A DNA stretch of 64,000 nt. Source: Diphasiastrum complanatum (taxonomy: Eukaryota > Streptophyta > Lycopodiopsida > Lycopodiales > Lycopodiaceae). The position numbers were made by a program, and so were the translations under genes. Positions 25,238-37,272 of the stretch are shown here, in pieces. The stretch lies in assembly GCA_029204225.1 (NCBI GenBank), contig CM055107.1, positions 99,331 to 163,330 on the forward strand, read 5' to 3'. Position 1 is the stretch's first letter. Every line of letters begins with the position of its first letter. A model generated the notes under the pieces. It was not told the origin of the DNA, did no database searches, and was given only the letters and a program-made list of their open reading frames with translations.

Positions 25238-26150
25238 ATGGATCAAACCAATGAAACCCCAACATTTGATCTATCAAACCCATCCAATGTGGCACAAGCT
25301 CTTTTATACCAACAAATTCAAGCCACTAATAAGCAATTTCTTGAAACTAATCAAAACGACCAAGACTTAGAGTCTAGTTTAGCCAACCAGAGGAAACATG
25401 TAGTTCCAACTCCCGCGAAAGTGTTTAAGGGGGAGAAGAAGGATAGGAACTTACAAGTGGTAAGTTCTTGGCTGAACGTTTGGAACAAATACTTTGCCAT
25501 GAACCAATTTCCTGAATCTGAGAAGTTATCCACTGTCACCATGTTCATTGAAGGAAGAGCCTTAGTTTGGTGGGATGACTTAGTTGCAAAGGGCAATCAA
25601 CCTTGTACATGGGATGATTTTTGCAAGCTTTTTAGGGATTGTTTTCTACAAGTTTTAGATGACTATGAACACTTCCAAAAATTGAGTCATCTAACCATGA
25701 ATAAAGGTTTGGAACAGTTTATTCAAGATTTTCATGAGTACCTGAATCCACTTTATAGTGATATTCCACCTAAGGTACAAATGTTAATACATATTGATGG
25801 GTTACCAAAAGATTATCAAGTGGATGTTCGTAGGAACCATCCAAAGACCCTAGAAGATGCTATTAGGGATGCAAAATACTTGTGACACACCTAAGCTACC
25901 TAGGGGTCAACAGCCTAATGAGCAGAAAAAAGGTTTTCAATTTAAGAGGAAGGATAGGGAAGTTGTTAATGAGACACATCCCAATTCCAACAATCCTAAG
26001 AAAACCAAGAAAAACTTTATAAACCATCATGGTGGCAATGATAAAGCTGAAGCTCGTAAGAAAAACCTGTGTTTCAAGTGCAATGGTGAAGGTCACTTTG
26101 CATGTGATTGCGTCAGAAAACAGGCTTCAACCTCAAGTAATCTATCTTGA
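25238..26150 (+). mobile_element. Gypsy copy 1 part: gag and zinc knuckle
   Basis: The gag capsid region shows RALVWWDDLVAKGNQPCTWD, the DYEHFQKLSHLTMNKGLEQF helix and the 'GLPKDYQVDVRRNHPKTLED' block, typical of plant gypsy gag (Retrotrans_gag). A lysine-rich stretch and a CCHC knuckle, CFKCNGEGHFACDC, follow near 26070-26111. Confidence 0.85.
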
Positions 26151-26159
26151 AGTAATGAG

Positions 26160-26890
26160 ATGGATGTTTGTTTTCTTAGTTCATTAGTTTTTGGTCCTAA
26201 TGACCTTATTTGCATTAAAGGTAAAGTCAATGATCAAGTTGTTAATGTTCTTTTTGACACGGGATCCACTCGTAACGTTATTAATGTAAATTTGGTGCAG
26301 ACGCTAAACCTTCCTACCAGAAAAAGTGAGAAAAAATACCGTGTGACAATGGCATCGAAAAGTAATTCTAATTTGATGGATTTTATTGTTTCTGATTTAG
26401 AATTGCACATTCGGGATTATTCTGAAAAACTAGAATTCCATGCTGTTCACTTAGCTAATGTAGATATTGTTCTTGGGAAACAATGGCATTTTGATAAGAA
26501 CAAATCATTGAGAATTGATTTTGTTGAGAAATCTTTATCTTTTATGCATGAGAATTCATTAATTAAGATCAAGGCTAGTTAAATGTTGACACTAAAAATG
26601 TTAACCCTTATTCTAAACATGAACTTAATTCTATTATGAAAAATTCTGATTTTAAAGTTTATTTATGTTTTCATAATGATATCATTTGTTGCAATGATGA
26701 AGAACTTAACATAAGTGCCATGAATATACCCAGTGAGAACACTACAGAATTTGAAGCCTATAATGAACTTAGGCAAGAATTCAATGATGTTTTTTTAGAC
26801 CTTCCTGTAGGTTTACCACCAGAAAGGACAGTTGATCATAAAGTTGACCTAATACCTGGAGCAATTTCAATCGCACAACATCCTTAAGGG
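26160..26890 (+). mobile_element. Gypsy copy 1 part: protease and start of RT
   Basis: The aspartic protease shows VLFDTGSTRNVINV (about 26250-26290) and the IVLGKQWH block. The pre-RT segment [20 protein letters not shown] lies at about 26768-26830. Confidence 0.85.
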
Positions 26891-27750
26891 ATGAGTGCAT
26901 CGGAAGAGGCTGAGGTAAATAGGCAATTACATGATTACCTGAAAAAGGGGTGGGTACAACCTAGTAAGTCTCCTTGGGCATCACCAGTGGTTCTGGTGGC
27001 CAAGAAGGATGGGACCATAAGGTTTTGCGTCGACTATAAGAAATTGAACAAGGTAACCATTAAGAATAGATATTTATTGCCGCAGATGGATGATCTAATA
27101 GACTATCTTGGTGGTGCTGGGTACTTTACCAAGATAGATTTAAGATCGGGCTACCATCAGATATGCATTAAGGCAGAAGATATACCAAAAACCGGGTTCT
27201 GAACTCGCTTTGGTCACTACGAATTTTTGGTGCTGCCTTTTGGTTTGACCAATGCACCGGCAACTTTCCAACAAATGATGGACGATTTGTTCAGGCCATA
27301 TTTGGGAAGATTCGTAGTGGTATTTCTAGATGATATCCTAGTGTTCATAAGACTTTCGCGGAACATAAAGAGCATCTTAGGATTGTCTTGGACATTCTAA
27401 GAAGGGAAAAGCTCTTTGCCAAGGAGTCTAAGTGTGACTTTTCTGCTAAAGAATTGTCCTACTTGGGTCATAAGATTTTTGAACGGGGGGTGGAGATTGA
27501 GGCTGATCGTATCCAGAGGGTTATTGATTGGCCTATTCTCACCACAATTCAGGAAGTCAAGTCTTTCTTGGGGTTTGTGGGATTTTTCCGTCGGCATATT
27601 TCCCAATTTGCTCAATTGGCATTTCCCCTTACCCAGGTCTTGAAAGGCTATAAGAAACTAAGTCGGAGGGCTAAGAGTCCACTAGTGGTGTGGATGGAGG
27701 ATATGAATTATTGTTTTGAGTTGCTTAAGAAACTTCGGCACCAATACTAA
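26891..27750 (+). mobile_element. Gypsy copy 1 part: reverse transcriptase
   Basis: RT blocks [43 protein letters not shown] and the '[15 protein letters not shown]' block lie at about 26950-27280. The connection region LSYLGHKI and KSFLGFVGFFRRHI follows to 27750. Confidence 0.87.
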
Positions 27751-28747
27751 TCATTGGCAATCCTAATAAGACTTTTGTGGTTAGAACCGATGCCAGTGAT
27801 TATGCTATTGGAGCTGTTTTGATGCAGGATGGACATTCTGTGGCTTATGAATGCAAGAAACTCAATCCTGCTCAGTCTAGGTATTGTACCTATGAGAAGG
27901 AACTATTTGCGATTGTTCATTCCTTGAAAATTTGATGACATTATATGTATGGAGCCAGATTTGAAGTTTTGACGGATCATCAGACTCTTTGATAGTTCTG
28001 TGATGCTATAGATTTAAAGGGGAGGCAAGCTAGATGGGCTGAGTTGATGCAAATCTTTCACTTTTCTATACGTTATTGTAAAGGAAGTCAAAATACTCTA
28101 GCGGATGCTTTGAGTCGGTTACCGTTATTAATCAGTTGTGCTTTACTGTTATAGAACCGGAGTTGTTTCAGTCTCTTCAAGGACTATATGAGTCCGGTCC
28201 TTTTTTTGGAAAGTATTGGCAACAACTACTTTCGGGGGTCGATTCAGGTTTGCAAGATGCCTCGAATCAGGGAAAGACTAAAACAAATTTGTTTCGTAAA
28301 GGAAAGTTGAGTGTACCAGAGAATGACACTGTAAGGGCCCAAATCTTGCATGAGTGTCATGATAGTCCATGCGCAGGACATCCGGGTATACAAAGAACAG
28401 TTGACTTAGTTCGAAGGCAATTTTGGTGGCCTAAGATGAAAAGTCAGGTAGAGGCCTATGTACTTAAATAAACTAAGTTCCAATTAAATAAAGCAGAGAG
28501 GCTAAAAGCTAGTGGCCTATTACATCTTTTAGATATTCCTATCAGAAGGTGGGAAAGTATATCTATGGATTTTGTGGTCGGGCTTCCACGTACAGGGAAG
28601 GGCCACGATTCGGTTTGGGTCATTGTTGAAAGACTTACAAAGTTTGCTCAATTTATCCCAACGAAAACTACTGTTAAAGCGTTAGAACTAGCTCAACTAT
28701 TTTTTGAGAAGCTTTTTCGACTATACGAGTTGCTTTGTGACATTGTT
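27751..28747 (+). mobile_element. Gypsy copy 1 part: RNase H and integrase start
   Basis: RNase H remains lie at about 27780-28130. The integrase zinc-binding region (ILHECHDSPCAGHPGIQRT, VRRQFWWPKMK) is at about 28345-28470, and the first part of the core (MDFVVGLPRTGKGHDSVWVI) at about 28565-28640. Confidence 0.83.
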
Positions 28748-28863
28748 AGAGTGGAGGCATCCTAGCTTGGAGTTGGGGAGCATCTTGAAGCTTGCAGGTT
28801 GCTTGGAGGACATTTGGAGGCTCTTCCTTGGATTTGGAGGACTTCCTCACCTCTACTTGTAAA
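28748..28863 (+). repeat. LTR 3'-end segment of gypsy copy 1
   Basis: About 115 bp nearly identical to 24198-24310, ending 'ctctacttgtaaaag'. It lies directly against integrase sequence. Confidence 0.8.
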
Positions 28864-30165
28864 AGGCACTCAAAAGCTTATATGGCCAGTTCACAGACAT
28901 CGCTTGCATCAACCATTCAGGTTGGTGTTTCTCACATATTTCGGTGTTGCTCTAAGATAGAAGCTTCAAAGTTGGGTACATTGAATGCTTTAGAGAATGA
29001 CTGCTATAATACTCATGGAAAAATGTTTGACAATTACCCTCATCTATGGCATGCTTGAATGTAGCATAGTTAAGAAATTTTTTTATAGTATAAACAATCG
29101 TCATCATAGACGCCATAACTAAAGGCTTTTGTTTATGAAAACAAGTGTTGTACTTGGCTGCATATTAAATCACGAACAAGGTTCAAAAGTTTATCTAACA
29201 ATAAAAGTGCTTGCGGACTCCTGCATGACATGGATTTGCCAAGAAGTCATGAGTACCACACATGACTTGTTTACAAGTAAGTATTTTGGTATGGTATGGA
29301 TTTGAACCAAATTTCATGTGTTGGTCCAAGCTACTTATACGTTAGTAGTTTGCACTATATTACTGTTCTCTTCTAATATGCATTATAGTATACCTGTTTA
29401 AACAAAAGATGGGAACCTAAACCATCAAACTGGTCAGTATGGCATCACCCTAATATGGTATCAATATGGTTAGGCCTATTGGAGTGAGACTAACCTTTAT
29501 TGATGGATTTGCTGGACTCAACTTATATGTATCTTCTAAAATGCCAACTCAATTCAAACATATGTTTTGAAACCAACTCACCTCAAATATATGCTGAGAA
29601 ACCAGCTCAACAAGACTATCAAGGCTCTAAAATCAAAGAATGGTGGTTGATTATTGGTCAAGCTATACTTGAAGGACAAACATAATCAACAACATGCCTA
29701 GTTACGAAACTTGAAACTAATAATCTATGGACAACAATCGCAAATAAAAACTCTCGGTCTAGTACAATCAAAGTGAGGCTTCAATGTTATATGACATTAT
29801 AAAAAATGTTGCAATTGTATGGCACTTTTTGATAAGTAAAGGAATAGAATGATTAGGAAGCAATTTAATTAAGTAGCAAATCACCTGAAAACTGTAATTT
29901 GAAAAAAAACTAAAAAATGTTACTATTCATCCTCGGAACAGACCTTAGTATATTGCCTGAAACATATGTTGGTTGATTCTGATGAATCCCCAAGATACTT
30001 GACCAGAGCTACCCAAGAACACCTCTCACCTTAGGCCGAGGAGGTCTCTGAGAAGACAAGATGAACGAAGACTGAGAGCCGAGTATGAGAGCCAACCTTT
30101 GTCTTCTCCCTTGTTTGTTGGTCCTTCATCACCCTGTTTATCCTCCTCACATTTGAATGCTCAAG
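28864..30165. other. No gene recognised
   Basis: AT-rich sequence between gypsy copy 1 and the CACTA element. The short frames at 28792-29058 and 29500-29685 carry no domain and are probably chance. Confidence 0.4.
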
Positions 30166-30239
30166 CACTACCCCAAAAGCCCTTAGAAGGGGCAGCCAAA
30201 ACCCACCCCAAATGGCTACCCCTAAATATGTGCCCCTAA

Positions 30240-30740
30240 ATTAGGTGCGGGTTTTTTCCCGCCCCTATTTCAACAAGCACGAGCAGGGTTTTTTCCGCCT
30301 TTCCTACAACAAGGAAGGGTCGCCACCCTTCCAAAAAGGAGGGGCAAAATTTTTCACGCCCCTCCTACAAAAAGGAGGGACGGGTTTTTCTCTGCCCTTT
30401 CTTCAACAAGGAGGGGCAGGGAAAACCCCGCCCCTCCTACAACAAGGAGGGGTGGGTTTTTTCCCACTCCTACACAAAAGAGGGGCAGATTTTGTCCTAC
30501 TCCTCTTTCAACAATAAGGGGCGCGGAAAAACCCGCCCCTCCTACAACAAGAAGAGGCGGGTTTTTTTTGCCCCTCTTTCAACAAGAAGGGCGGGTTCTT
30601 AACAAGGAAATGTGGGTTTTAGAGTTTATCCCTCATACAACAAGGAGGAGCAAGTTTTTTCACTCTTATTTGAACAAGGAAGGATAAGTTTTTACCAATT
30701 GCTCCTACAATAAGAAGAGACAAAAATTTAATTCTCTCTC
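30240..30740. repeat. Tandem array of about 13 hairpin-forming units, 38-40 bp each
   Basis: The unit is roughly 'CCCGCCCCTCCTACAACAAG' followed by 'GAGGGGCGGGTTTTTT'. CCCGCCCCTCCT and AGGAGGGGCGGG are perfect inverted repeats around ACAACA, so each unit can fold as a hairpin with a 12-bp stem and 6-base loop. Units decay toward 30740. The array sits just inside the candidate CACTA terminus at 30166, so it probably serves as subterminal repeats (transposase-binding region). The stems are high in GC while the surroundings are AT-rich. Confidence 0.85.
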
Positions 30741-31412
30741 CTCTTTTAACAAGTTAATGAACTTTTAGAAAGATTTTGAAACAAAATTTATAAAATTTAC
30801 ATATGAGTTGTCCATGTAAAAAAAATAACATAGCAAATAAAAAATTTGGAGATGAATTCGTCTATGCAAAAAAAATTGTCATAAAAAGGAAAAATAAATG
30901 AGAGAATGATTTGTAACAATTGATTAAAAAAATAGAAATTTGAATGTTGCATCAAAATAATTTTTTTTTAACATTTCACAAGATCTCATATAAAATTGAT
31001 ACAGTATAACAACTCACATTGATATCATGCTAAGTATCTTTATAGTAATGTACAAGAAATAAATGTTGTAAATTAAACACATTAGACTACAAACAAAATG
31101 TTGAATGTTTTCATATATTTCAAAAATATTTCACACTGAATAGTACTATGAAACAACCTAACATGTTATAGAATACTCATCTAAGATCTAAAAATTAATA
31201 GAAATATTATCTATATTTTATAAATGACACTAAATTTTATGTAAGATAAACAAAATTATAAACACAACATTTGAAATATTTCTAATAAATAAATAAAGAC
31301 AATTTTATTAGTCCTATTTTTTTGCATAATAACATTGAAATAACAATATTGGCTTGCATATATTAATGAGCTTTGTAATTTCAAAGCAAATGTTATTGTC
31401 TTTTACACAATT

Positions 31413-32590
31413 CTATGAATAGAAAATATCACCAACATCAAACAATTTTGCATTGGGTACTAATGCTTCTAATATACAACCGATCCAATTATTTGGTCCC
31501 GCCAATTTGAAATGGCATATTTCTGTAGGATTTTTGGAACGTATTGTTACAATTGCAACTTTCTCGGTTTTATTCCACAATTCAACTTTTTCACCCTCTA
31601 AAATCATCTTGTTCGTTTTATCACCCTGCATAGAAATAAAATGGTATGTTAATTTCAATATTAATTAAACAACAAGTTTTAGCAAATGTCACATTAAAAA
31701 AAACATAAATAAATTTTATGAATCGATGTATACAATTGTTCTTGTACCATTGCTAGAAATGATTTTATATATGAGTATTTTTTAATTGGAATACCTTGTT
31801 AGTCAAAGATTTCTCATATGACTTTGTCGAGGAAATTGTTCTTCCGCCTAACGTCCTTGATATCACCTATCACAAAAAAAAATTGTAATGAATATGAATA
31901 TATGTTCAATGCTCTTTAAAAAGACATTGAAATTATTTGCACATACCTTTTTTGACTTTTGAGCTTGAGACGACGAATCTAAGTTTTTTTCTTTTGGCAA
32001 CGCTGAACTTGAAGCTCCTAACAATACAAATGACAAAATAAATATCAAATACATAAATCTAATACAAGAATCAAAAGACTATTATTTATCTACTACTTTT
32101 GTAAATATATTGATTAATACTTACTTGACCCGCTGATGCGGCATCATCATATGTAGCACTTCCAACCACACTAGCATAAGTATTAAGTTGTGATTTTTCG
32201 CAATATCCTAACCAAATTTACACGAAAAATCTTAAAACAATGATATTCAAATTAGATTAGCATACACAACAATATAAACAAATTATTATTATTTTTAATA
32301 TATCTCAAACATTTAATATCGTAACTTGTGTCTCATTACAGAGACGACGTTTGGCCTTTCACTACATGTTGATCTTCATGGAGATTAACATTTGATGATT
32401 GATGAACCTGACATATCATGGCATAAACAAATATTACGTCAAAAAAATTATTAGATTAATCCACTACCAAAAAATATTAAACATGAATTTTTTTAGGAAA
32501 AATTGAACTTACTGGACGTGTTTGTACATTTGTTGTTATTTCATTCGACACTTTTGTTTTTATACCTAAATTTGATTTTGAAACATCCTG
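31413..32590 (-). CDS. Chain of small 3' exons, product unknown
   Basis: Several short reverse-strand exons have good splice borders. The last exon (31413-31625) follows TATGCAG and reads GDKTNKMILEGEKVELWNKT...CILEALVPNAKLFDVGDIFYS to a stop. Exon 31795-31866 (VISRTLGGRTISSTKSYEKS) precedes it in phase, and a Ser/Lys-rich exon covers 31947-32017 (ASSSALPKEKNLDSSSQAQK). Candidate exons at about 32125-32207 and 32516-32588 (DVSKSNLGIKTKVSNEITTN) are Ser/Thr-rich. Not all phases between the upstream candidates agree, so the model is incomplete. The family is not recognised. The position downstream of TNP2 suggests the second CACTA product (TNPA-like) or its C-terminus. Confidence 0.4.
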
Positions 32591-32794
32591 CATGACACAA
32601 AATTCTATTTAATGAAATTTAAAAAATGATTATATTGTTAAAATTTATAACAATTTAATATCATAATGATTATGTTGCCAAAATTTATAGCAGCTAAATA
32701 ATCATGATACTTGTTTATCGCCCACATAACATTGTGTAAACTCCTAAGATTGATTCTCTGGTTGTTTAGGGTTAATGGATGTTATAACTCCAAT

Positions 32795-32971
32795 TAGTTA
32801 TAACCTTGTACTAACTCCAATTAGTGTGTTTTGGGCCTCATAGGAATATTAGTTTTTTTCAGGTCACGTCCAGTATGACGTGGCATAACTAACAGCTTGT
32901 TTCACTAGAGTCTCGTGTATCCAAGACTAGGAGTATGCCAAGTCCTATGTACTGATCATGGACATGACATT
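32795..32971 (-). repeat. LTR fragment, same family as 43010-43531 and 58429-58950
   Basis: About 175 bp match the end of those LTRs ('accttgtactaactcca' through 'catggacatgaca'). On the reverse strand it starts TGTCATGTCCATG, as an LTR should. No internal sequence accompanies it, and it sits inside the CACTA region. Confidence 0.8.
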
Positions 32972-33349
32972 CTTCCCTCCTTAAACTGCTTCTATCCATA
33001 GAAGCTCTCAAACATGAAAGAAATATAGCAATAGTTTTTTTAACTTTCAATAACAACCTAGAAAATCATTATCCTTAGTCTGACTTTCACATCAAACAAG
33101 TACTCAAAGATAATCCTATTTTCCAAGTGATAATCTCTGCACTAGAGTACAACCCAGGTTTGAAAAGTACACTAAGAGATAAATTTTTCATCTAGGCTAC
33201 ATTCGCCACAAGTTAGTAACATCACCTTCATGTAAAGCACTTACATGAAACACTGGGTGAAATATTACCTAACTCAGGAGATTAAAGCTAAAAAATAATA
33301 AAATAATTATAATTACAGTATGAAATTATTCACAATTCTGATAGATAAT

Positions 33350-34150
33350 TCATAAGCTTCCAAGTACAAATATCCTTAGAATCCAAATTCTAAGATATGA
33401 TAATTCATTCAACAAATTGTATAGCGTATTTTGTACGTCATCGTTGAAGAGACCTTGAATAGAAAGTGGAAGTATGAATTGAAACATCTTATGCCAATCA
33501 TGTGATTTCAATCCACTTAATTTACCATCTTTGGTAAATGACTTGCATAAAGAATGTGCATAGCTTGTTGGAGTTCTCATTTGTTTTGAGACATGTTTAA
33601 CATATGAGAGTTGCTCTTTTGAAAGAATCCACGGCACGCTAGGTAGAATCTCATCCTTCGGTGTATTGAATCCAATAGGGCCTTTTCACATCGGCCACTT
33701 GTAGATCTCTACGAGCTGCGGAGTTGTCTTTTATGCCAATGATGTGGTTCCATAAGGATTCACCGACGTTTTTGAATATTTGCATAGGATCCAATAGATG
33801 GTTTATCAATAAATTCCTCCAATAGGGTAATCTATGAAAAATAGACAACCGTTTCATACCATCAATGGATTCATTCCATGAAGAATTAACGTCATGATAT
33901 TTAAGCCATTCACCATGCTATTTCGCTACTCCCATGCGTGGGGGTGGTGGTGTAGTTAGAGAATTATCTCCTCGTCCTCCAAAGAATCGCCTATTCAACC
34001 TTCAAAAAGGATGATCAAGTGACAAGTATTTGCAATGATTTTTGTACACCACTTTTTTCAACATATTTGTGCTATGTCGACCCTCCAAAAGTGGTCCACA
34101 AATATAACATGTGTTGTAACCCGATGTGGTTAAACTTGCATAGTTCATAA
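33350..34150 (-). pseudogene. CACTA transposase TNP2, C-terminal part
   Basis: On the reverse strand, GYNTCYICGPLLEGRHSTNM (near 34120) begins the zinc-binding part and is followed by 'RFFGGRGDN', then KRLSIFHRLPYWRNLLINHL, LDPMQIFKNVGESLWNHIIG (33651-33857) and KLSGLKSHDWHKMFQFILPL (33350-33637). The last corresponds to the conserved 'GLKSHDCHVLLQ..LP' block of TNP2 and the following DUF4218 region. TNP2 is the DDE/D transposase that cuts CACTA ends. Frames change between these blocks, so the copy looks dead or carries small introns. Confidence 0.8.
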
Positions 34151-34229
34151 ACCAAATTGAACATAAGCTTAGTTAAATATACTTAAATGCTAAACCCTAA
34201 AATAGATTAAATTAATTATATAGATACCT

Positions 34230-34775
34230 GAACATTCGCTTAAACTGGGGTAGTCATGCATCATCCACATTAGAATTCCATGAACATTAAAGTTCCTTTG
34301 TTGTAAAGGTCTTGAGAAGTCGTAAGCGTGAATACCATTCCAAAGAATGCACAATTCATTGACTAAAGGTGCAAGAGATACACATCCATGTTCTTGGCCT
34401 TGTACTTTTCTGGAATCAATAAAGCCACTAACAAGTGTCCCGTTTTAATACTCAAGCATGGAGGTATGTTATAATTAATGAGCACAATTGGCCATGTGGA
34501 CCAAGTTGACGCTTGAACGCTAAAAAGATTTACGCCATCCATAGCAAGGCCAAATCTCAAATTACGTGGTTCGTTACAAGCATCACATCATCCGTAGATC
34601 AACTTTTGACATGTCAGTCCATTAGTTGTGCAAAAGATTTACATCAAAATAAATGTTGCAATCGTGGGATAATTAAAAAATGTTGTAATACTTTTCGTGG
34701 CACTTTATCCCCTTGTACGTCATCTCGAAAATGTGAAGTGTTACACATCGGACATTGAAGCTTTTCTGAATGCTC
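34230..34775 (-). pseudogene. Duplicated TNP2 catalytic exon (second copy)
   Basis: Encodes, on the reverse strand, LQCPMCNTSHFRDDVQGDK near 34750, 'RLQHLF.CKSFAQLMD' near 34640, then RFGLAMDGVNLFSVQASTWS (34363-34560) and MMHDYPSLSECSG, ending at a GTATCT donor near 34231. The same order occurs in the exon at 34950-35695, which also ends ...YPRLGECSG at a GTAATC donor. The two therefore look like a tandem duplication of one exon. This copy is more decayed. Confidence 0.7.
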
Positions 34776-34949
34776 ACCTCTATATAGAATATGGTCTTAT
34801 GGATATGCATGTATTGTGGGTACTATAAATCACTATTAAAAAAAGTATATGTCAAAGAATAATTATAGCCATTGTAGTATATCATGTAAATGTCAAGAAT
34901 TACTAGTTATATGTAACTGTAAACAAACTCCTATGTACACAAGATAGAC

Positions 34950-35695
34950 ATTGTTTGAATGATTACCTGAGCATTCACCTAATCTTGGATAGTCATGCAT
35001 TGTCCACATTACAATGGCATGTAGTGTAAACCCCCTGTCATGTAAGGGGCGTGAAATGTCATATGCTTTTATCCCCTTCCACAAATCTTCCAACTCGTCA
35101 ATAAGCGGCTCAAGATACACATCCATGTTCTTAACCTTGCGTTGGCCAGGAATTAAAAGTGCCAACATAATGTGTCTCCTTTTTGTACTCAACCAAGGAG
35201 GAATATTATAATTTACCAAGCAAACAGGCCAAATGGACCATGTAGTTGCTCGTACACCAAAGGGGTTCACACCATCTGTTGCAAGACCAAATCTCACATT
35301 TCTTGACTCATTGGCAAAGCTTGGATACTCTTTGTTGATGTGTTTCCATGCAGGTGAATCTGAAGGTACCCTATCCATAGAGGTGTGGTGTGCATGCAAG
35401 TCCATAAGTTGTGCAAGAGATTTACAACGAAATAAACGTTGCAATCATGGAATTACTGGAAAATGTCGTAAAACTTTGCACGGAATGGTTGCCTCTTGCA
35501 AGTCATCTCTGTATCACAAATGGGACATTTCTTGCGTGATTTGTACCTTCCTCGATATAAAATACAATCTTTTGGACATGCATGGTATTGCTTGTAGTCC
35601 ATCCCAATGTTAGTCAACATCTTTTGTGCCTCATCTCTTGTCTCAGGCATGACATTCCCTTCTAGGAGAATTTTGTTTTTCAATAGTCTGTACAT
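34950..35695 (-). CDS. CACTA transposase TNP2, N-terminal and catalytic part
   Basis: Frames at 35453-35695 (YHACPKDCILYRGRYKSRKK, then CPICDTE, a zinc-ribbon-like block) and 34893-35444 (FRCKSLAQLMDLHAHHTS, VRFGLATDGVNPFGVRATTW, WPVCLVNYNIPPWLSTKRRH, LLIPGQRKVKNMDVYLEPLI) match the plant TNP2 (Transposase_21) signature in order. It ends ECSG at a splice donor near 34970. Frames switch once near 35450. It is the better kept of the two exon copies. Confidence 0.8.
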
Positions 35696-36608
35696 GACAA
35701 AAGAAGTCGTCGTAAAAAAAAAATCACTCGATGTCCAAATTGTAAATTTTGTTTCAAAGCAAAAATGACAAGTAGATGAAAAAAAATTTACTCAAATAAT
35801 GATGTGAGGCTTTGGTCACTCCATCTATATTTGGCTTGAAGATTTAATAGAAGTAGAGGTCGCCAAATGAGATATCTTTGTTCCAAGATACAATGCGGTC
35901 TTTGATTCTTCTCACAATTTTCTTTCTTCTTTAGACAAAAGTGCCTCCTCATCTTGTTCATTGTGTCTAGCTGCAATATTGTTCTTGTACATATCATCCA
36001 ACATGTCTCACATGACTTCAAATTCATCATTCATTGGAAGCTCATTTTCATCGTTGGAACTTGTTTGCGAAGAAGTAGATCTAGATGAGCTAGATTCAGA
36101 TGCATTAGTCTCTTGATGATCATCTCTTTTAAGCCTTGACGTAGATGACGACCGTTGTATTGCATTCATCATCTACGTCGACCATTACGAGGATTATTGT
36201 CTCCAACACTAAATGAGAATGAAGAATCCTATATATTAAAATAACAAGAAGTAGGTTGAAACAATGCTTGATAAACATTTCCTCCCAATACTTGACAGAT
36301 CTAAATGTTGCATATGAATATAAATTTCCTCTTAGTTTAAAAAGTATGAACATACCAATGTATCTATTAGATAGATTTGTCTTTTCAACTTGTTAACATT
36401 CAATATTTCCATTCACATATGGATGTCCATCAATGTATGCACGATTTGCCCCTTCAGATGTTGCCTCCTTGCATGCGTTGCTCCTCTAAAGAACAAACAT
36501 TTGAATTCAAGCCATATACTTGCATCCTCCATTGGTGACGACACAAAGCATGCCAATCACCCCAATTGTATTGAGGTCCTGCATATGGCATCAATGTCAC
36601 AACACTAT

Positions 36609-37203
36609 TTAAAGAGACCTCAATACTAAATGCAAAAAGGTCCAAACTAGTCTCAGGAGAGTGTTAATAGGCATGATCATGTACATTCGACCCCAATACG
36701 TAAATGGTGTTCCATTTAATGGTAATGGTGATTGGAGTGGCCAACATGAATATCTACTTCTAATAATTTTTTTTACTAATGGTTGCAAGCTAGGTGGAAG
36801 AGGAAGGTCAGACAAAGAACCTAGAATGTCTTTTGAAACATCAACATTGAGTAGTAATTTGCAATTATCTTTCAAACAAGTCATAATACGTCCAAGACGT
36901 GTTCTCTTTTTTAAAGGGGTGGTCAAGTTTGTGGAATCCATGTGGAGTATCGTGGAGGACTCATGTGCAACATCTAGGATAGCTATGGTTGGGTGGTAAG
37001 AACGTTCTAGAGATTTGGAGACATGGATTGAATCACAAGGCATTGATGAACTACTTATATCATGCAAGGGGTCATCATCAACAAGAGCATCATCTAGGGC
37101 CAATGATGATCCAAAATCGATATTCATGTGATTTATCCTATCAATAATATTCTCGATCTCTCTTGCAACTCTTTTTCTTGAAACCAACTTATGGTCCTTC
37201 TGC
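36609..37203 (-). CDS. Long exon of unknown function within the CACTA region
   Basis: It opens right after a TTTTGCAG acceptor at about 37204 with KDHKLVSRKRVAREIENIID and stays open to about 36609. It contains an acidic/Ser-rich middle (DDDPLHDISSSSMPCDSIHV), a basic block (PLKKRTRLGRIMTCLKDNCK) and then DILGSLSDLPLPPSLQPLVK. The family is not recognised. Its position 5' of TNP2 on the same strand suggests another CACTA gene or an upstream exon. Confidence 0.35.
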
Positions 37204-37227
37204 AAAAGTTGAAAATGTTAGATGTAT

Positions 37228-37272
37228 CATTTCTCTCTCTCTCTCTCTCTCCCTCTCTCTCTCTCTCTCTCA
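37228..37272. repeat. (CT)n microsatellite
   Basis: A CT run with one CCC interruption, just upstream of the 36609-37203 exon on the reverse strand. A (CA)n-rich patch follows at 37320-37400. Confidence 0.95.

Larger units (their letters stand above)
23925..28863 (+). mobile_element. Ty3/gypsy retrotransposon, copy 1, broken
   Basis: The same family as 44133-54957. A partial 5' LTR (about 23925-24310) is followed by a tRNA-Met-type primer site (GTGGTATCAAAGC near 24311), an AT-rich leader, gag, CCHC knuckle, protease, RT, RNase H and part of integrase. It then abuts a 115-bp segment (28748-28863) that repeats the last part of the LTR (compare 24198-24310). Several breaks. The chromodomain-type C-terminus seen in copy 2 is not present here. 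Confidence 0.9.
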
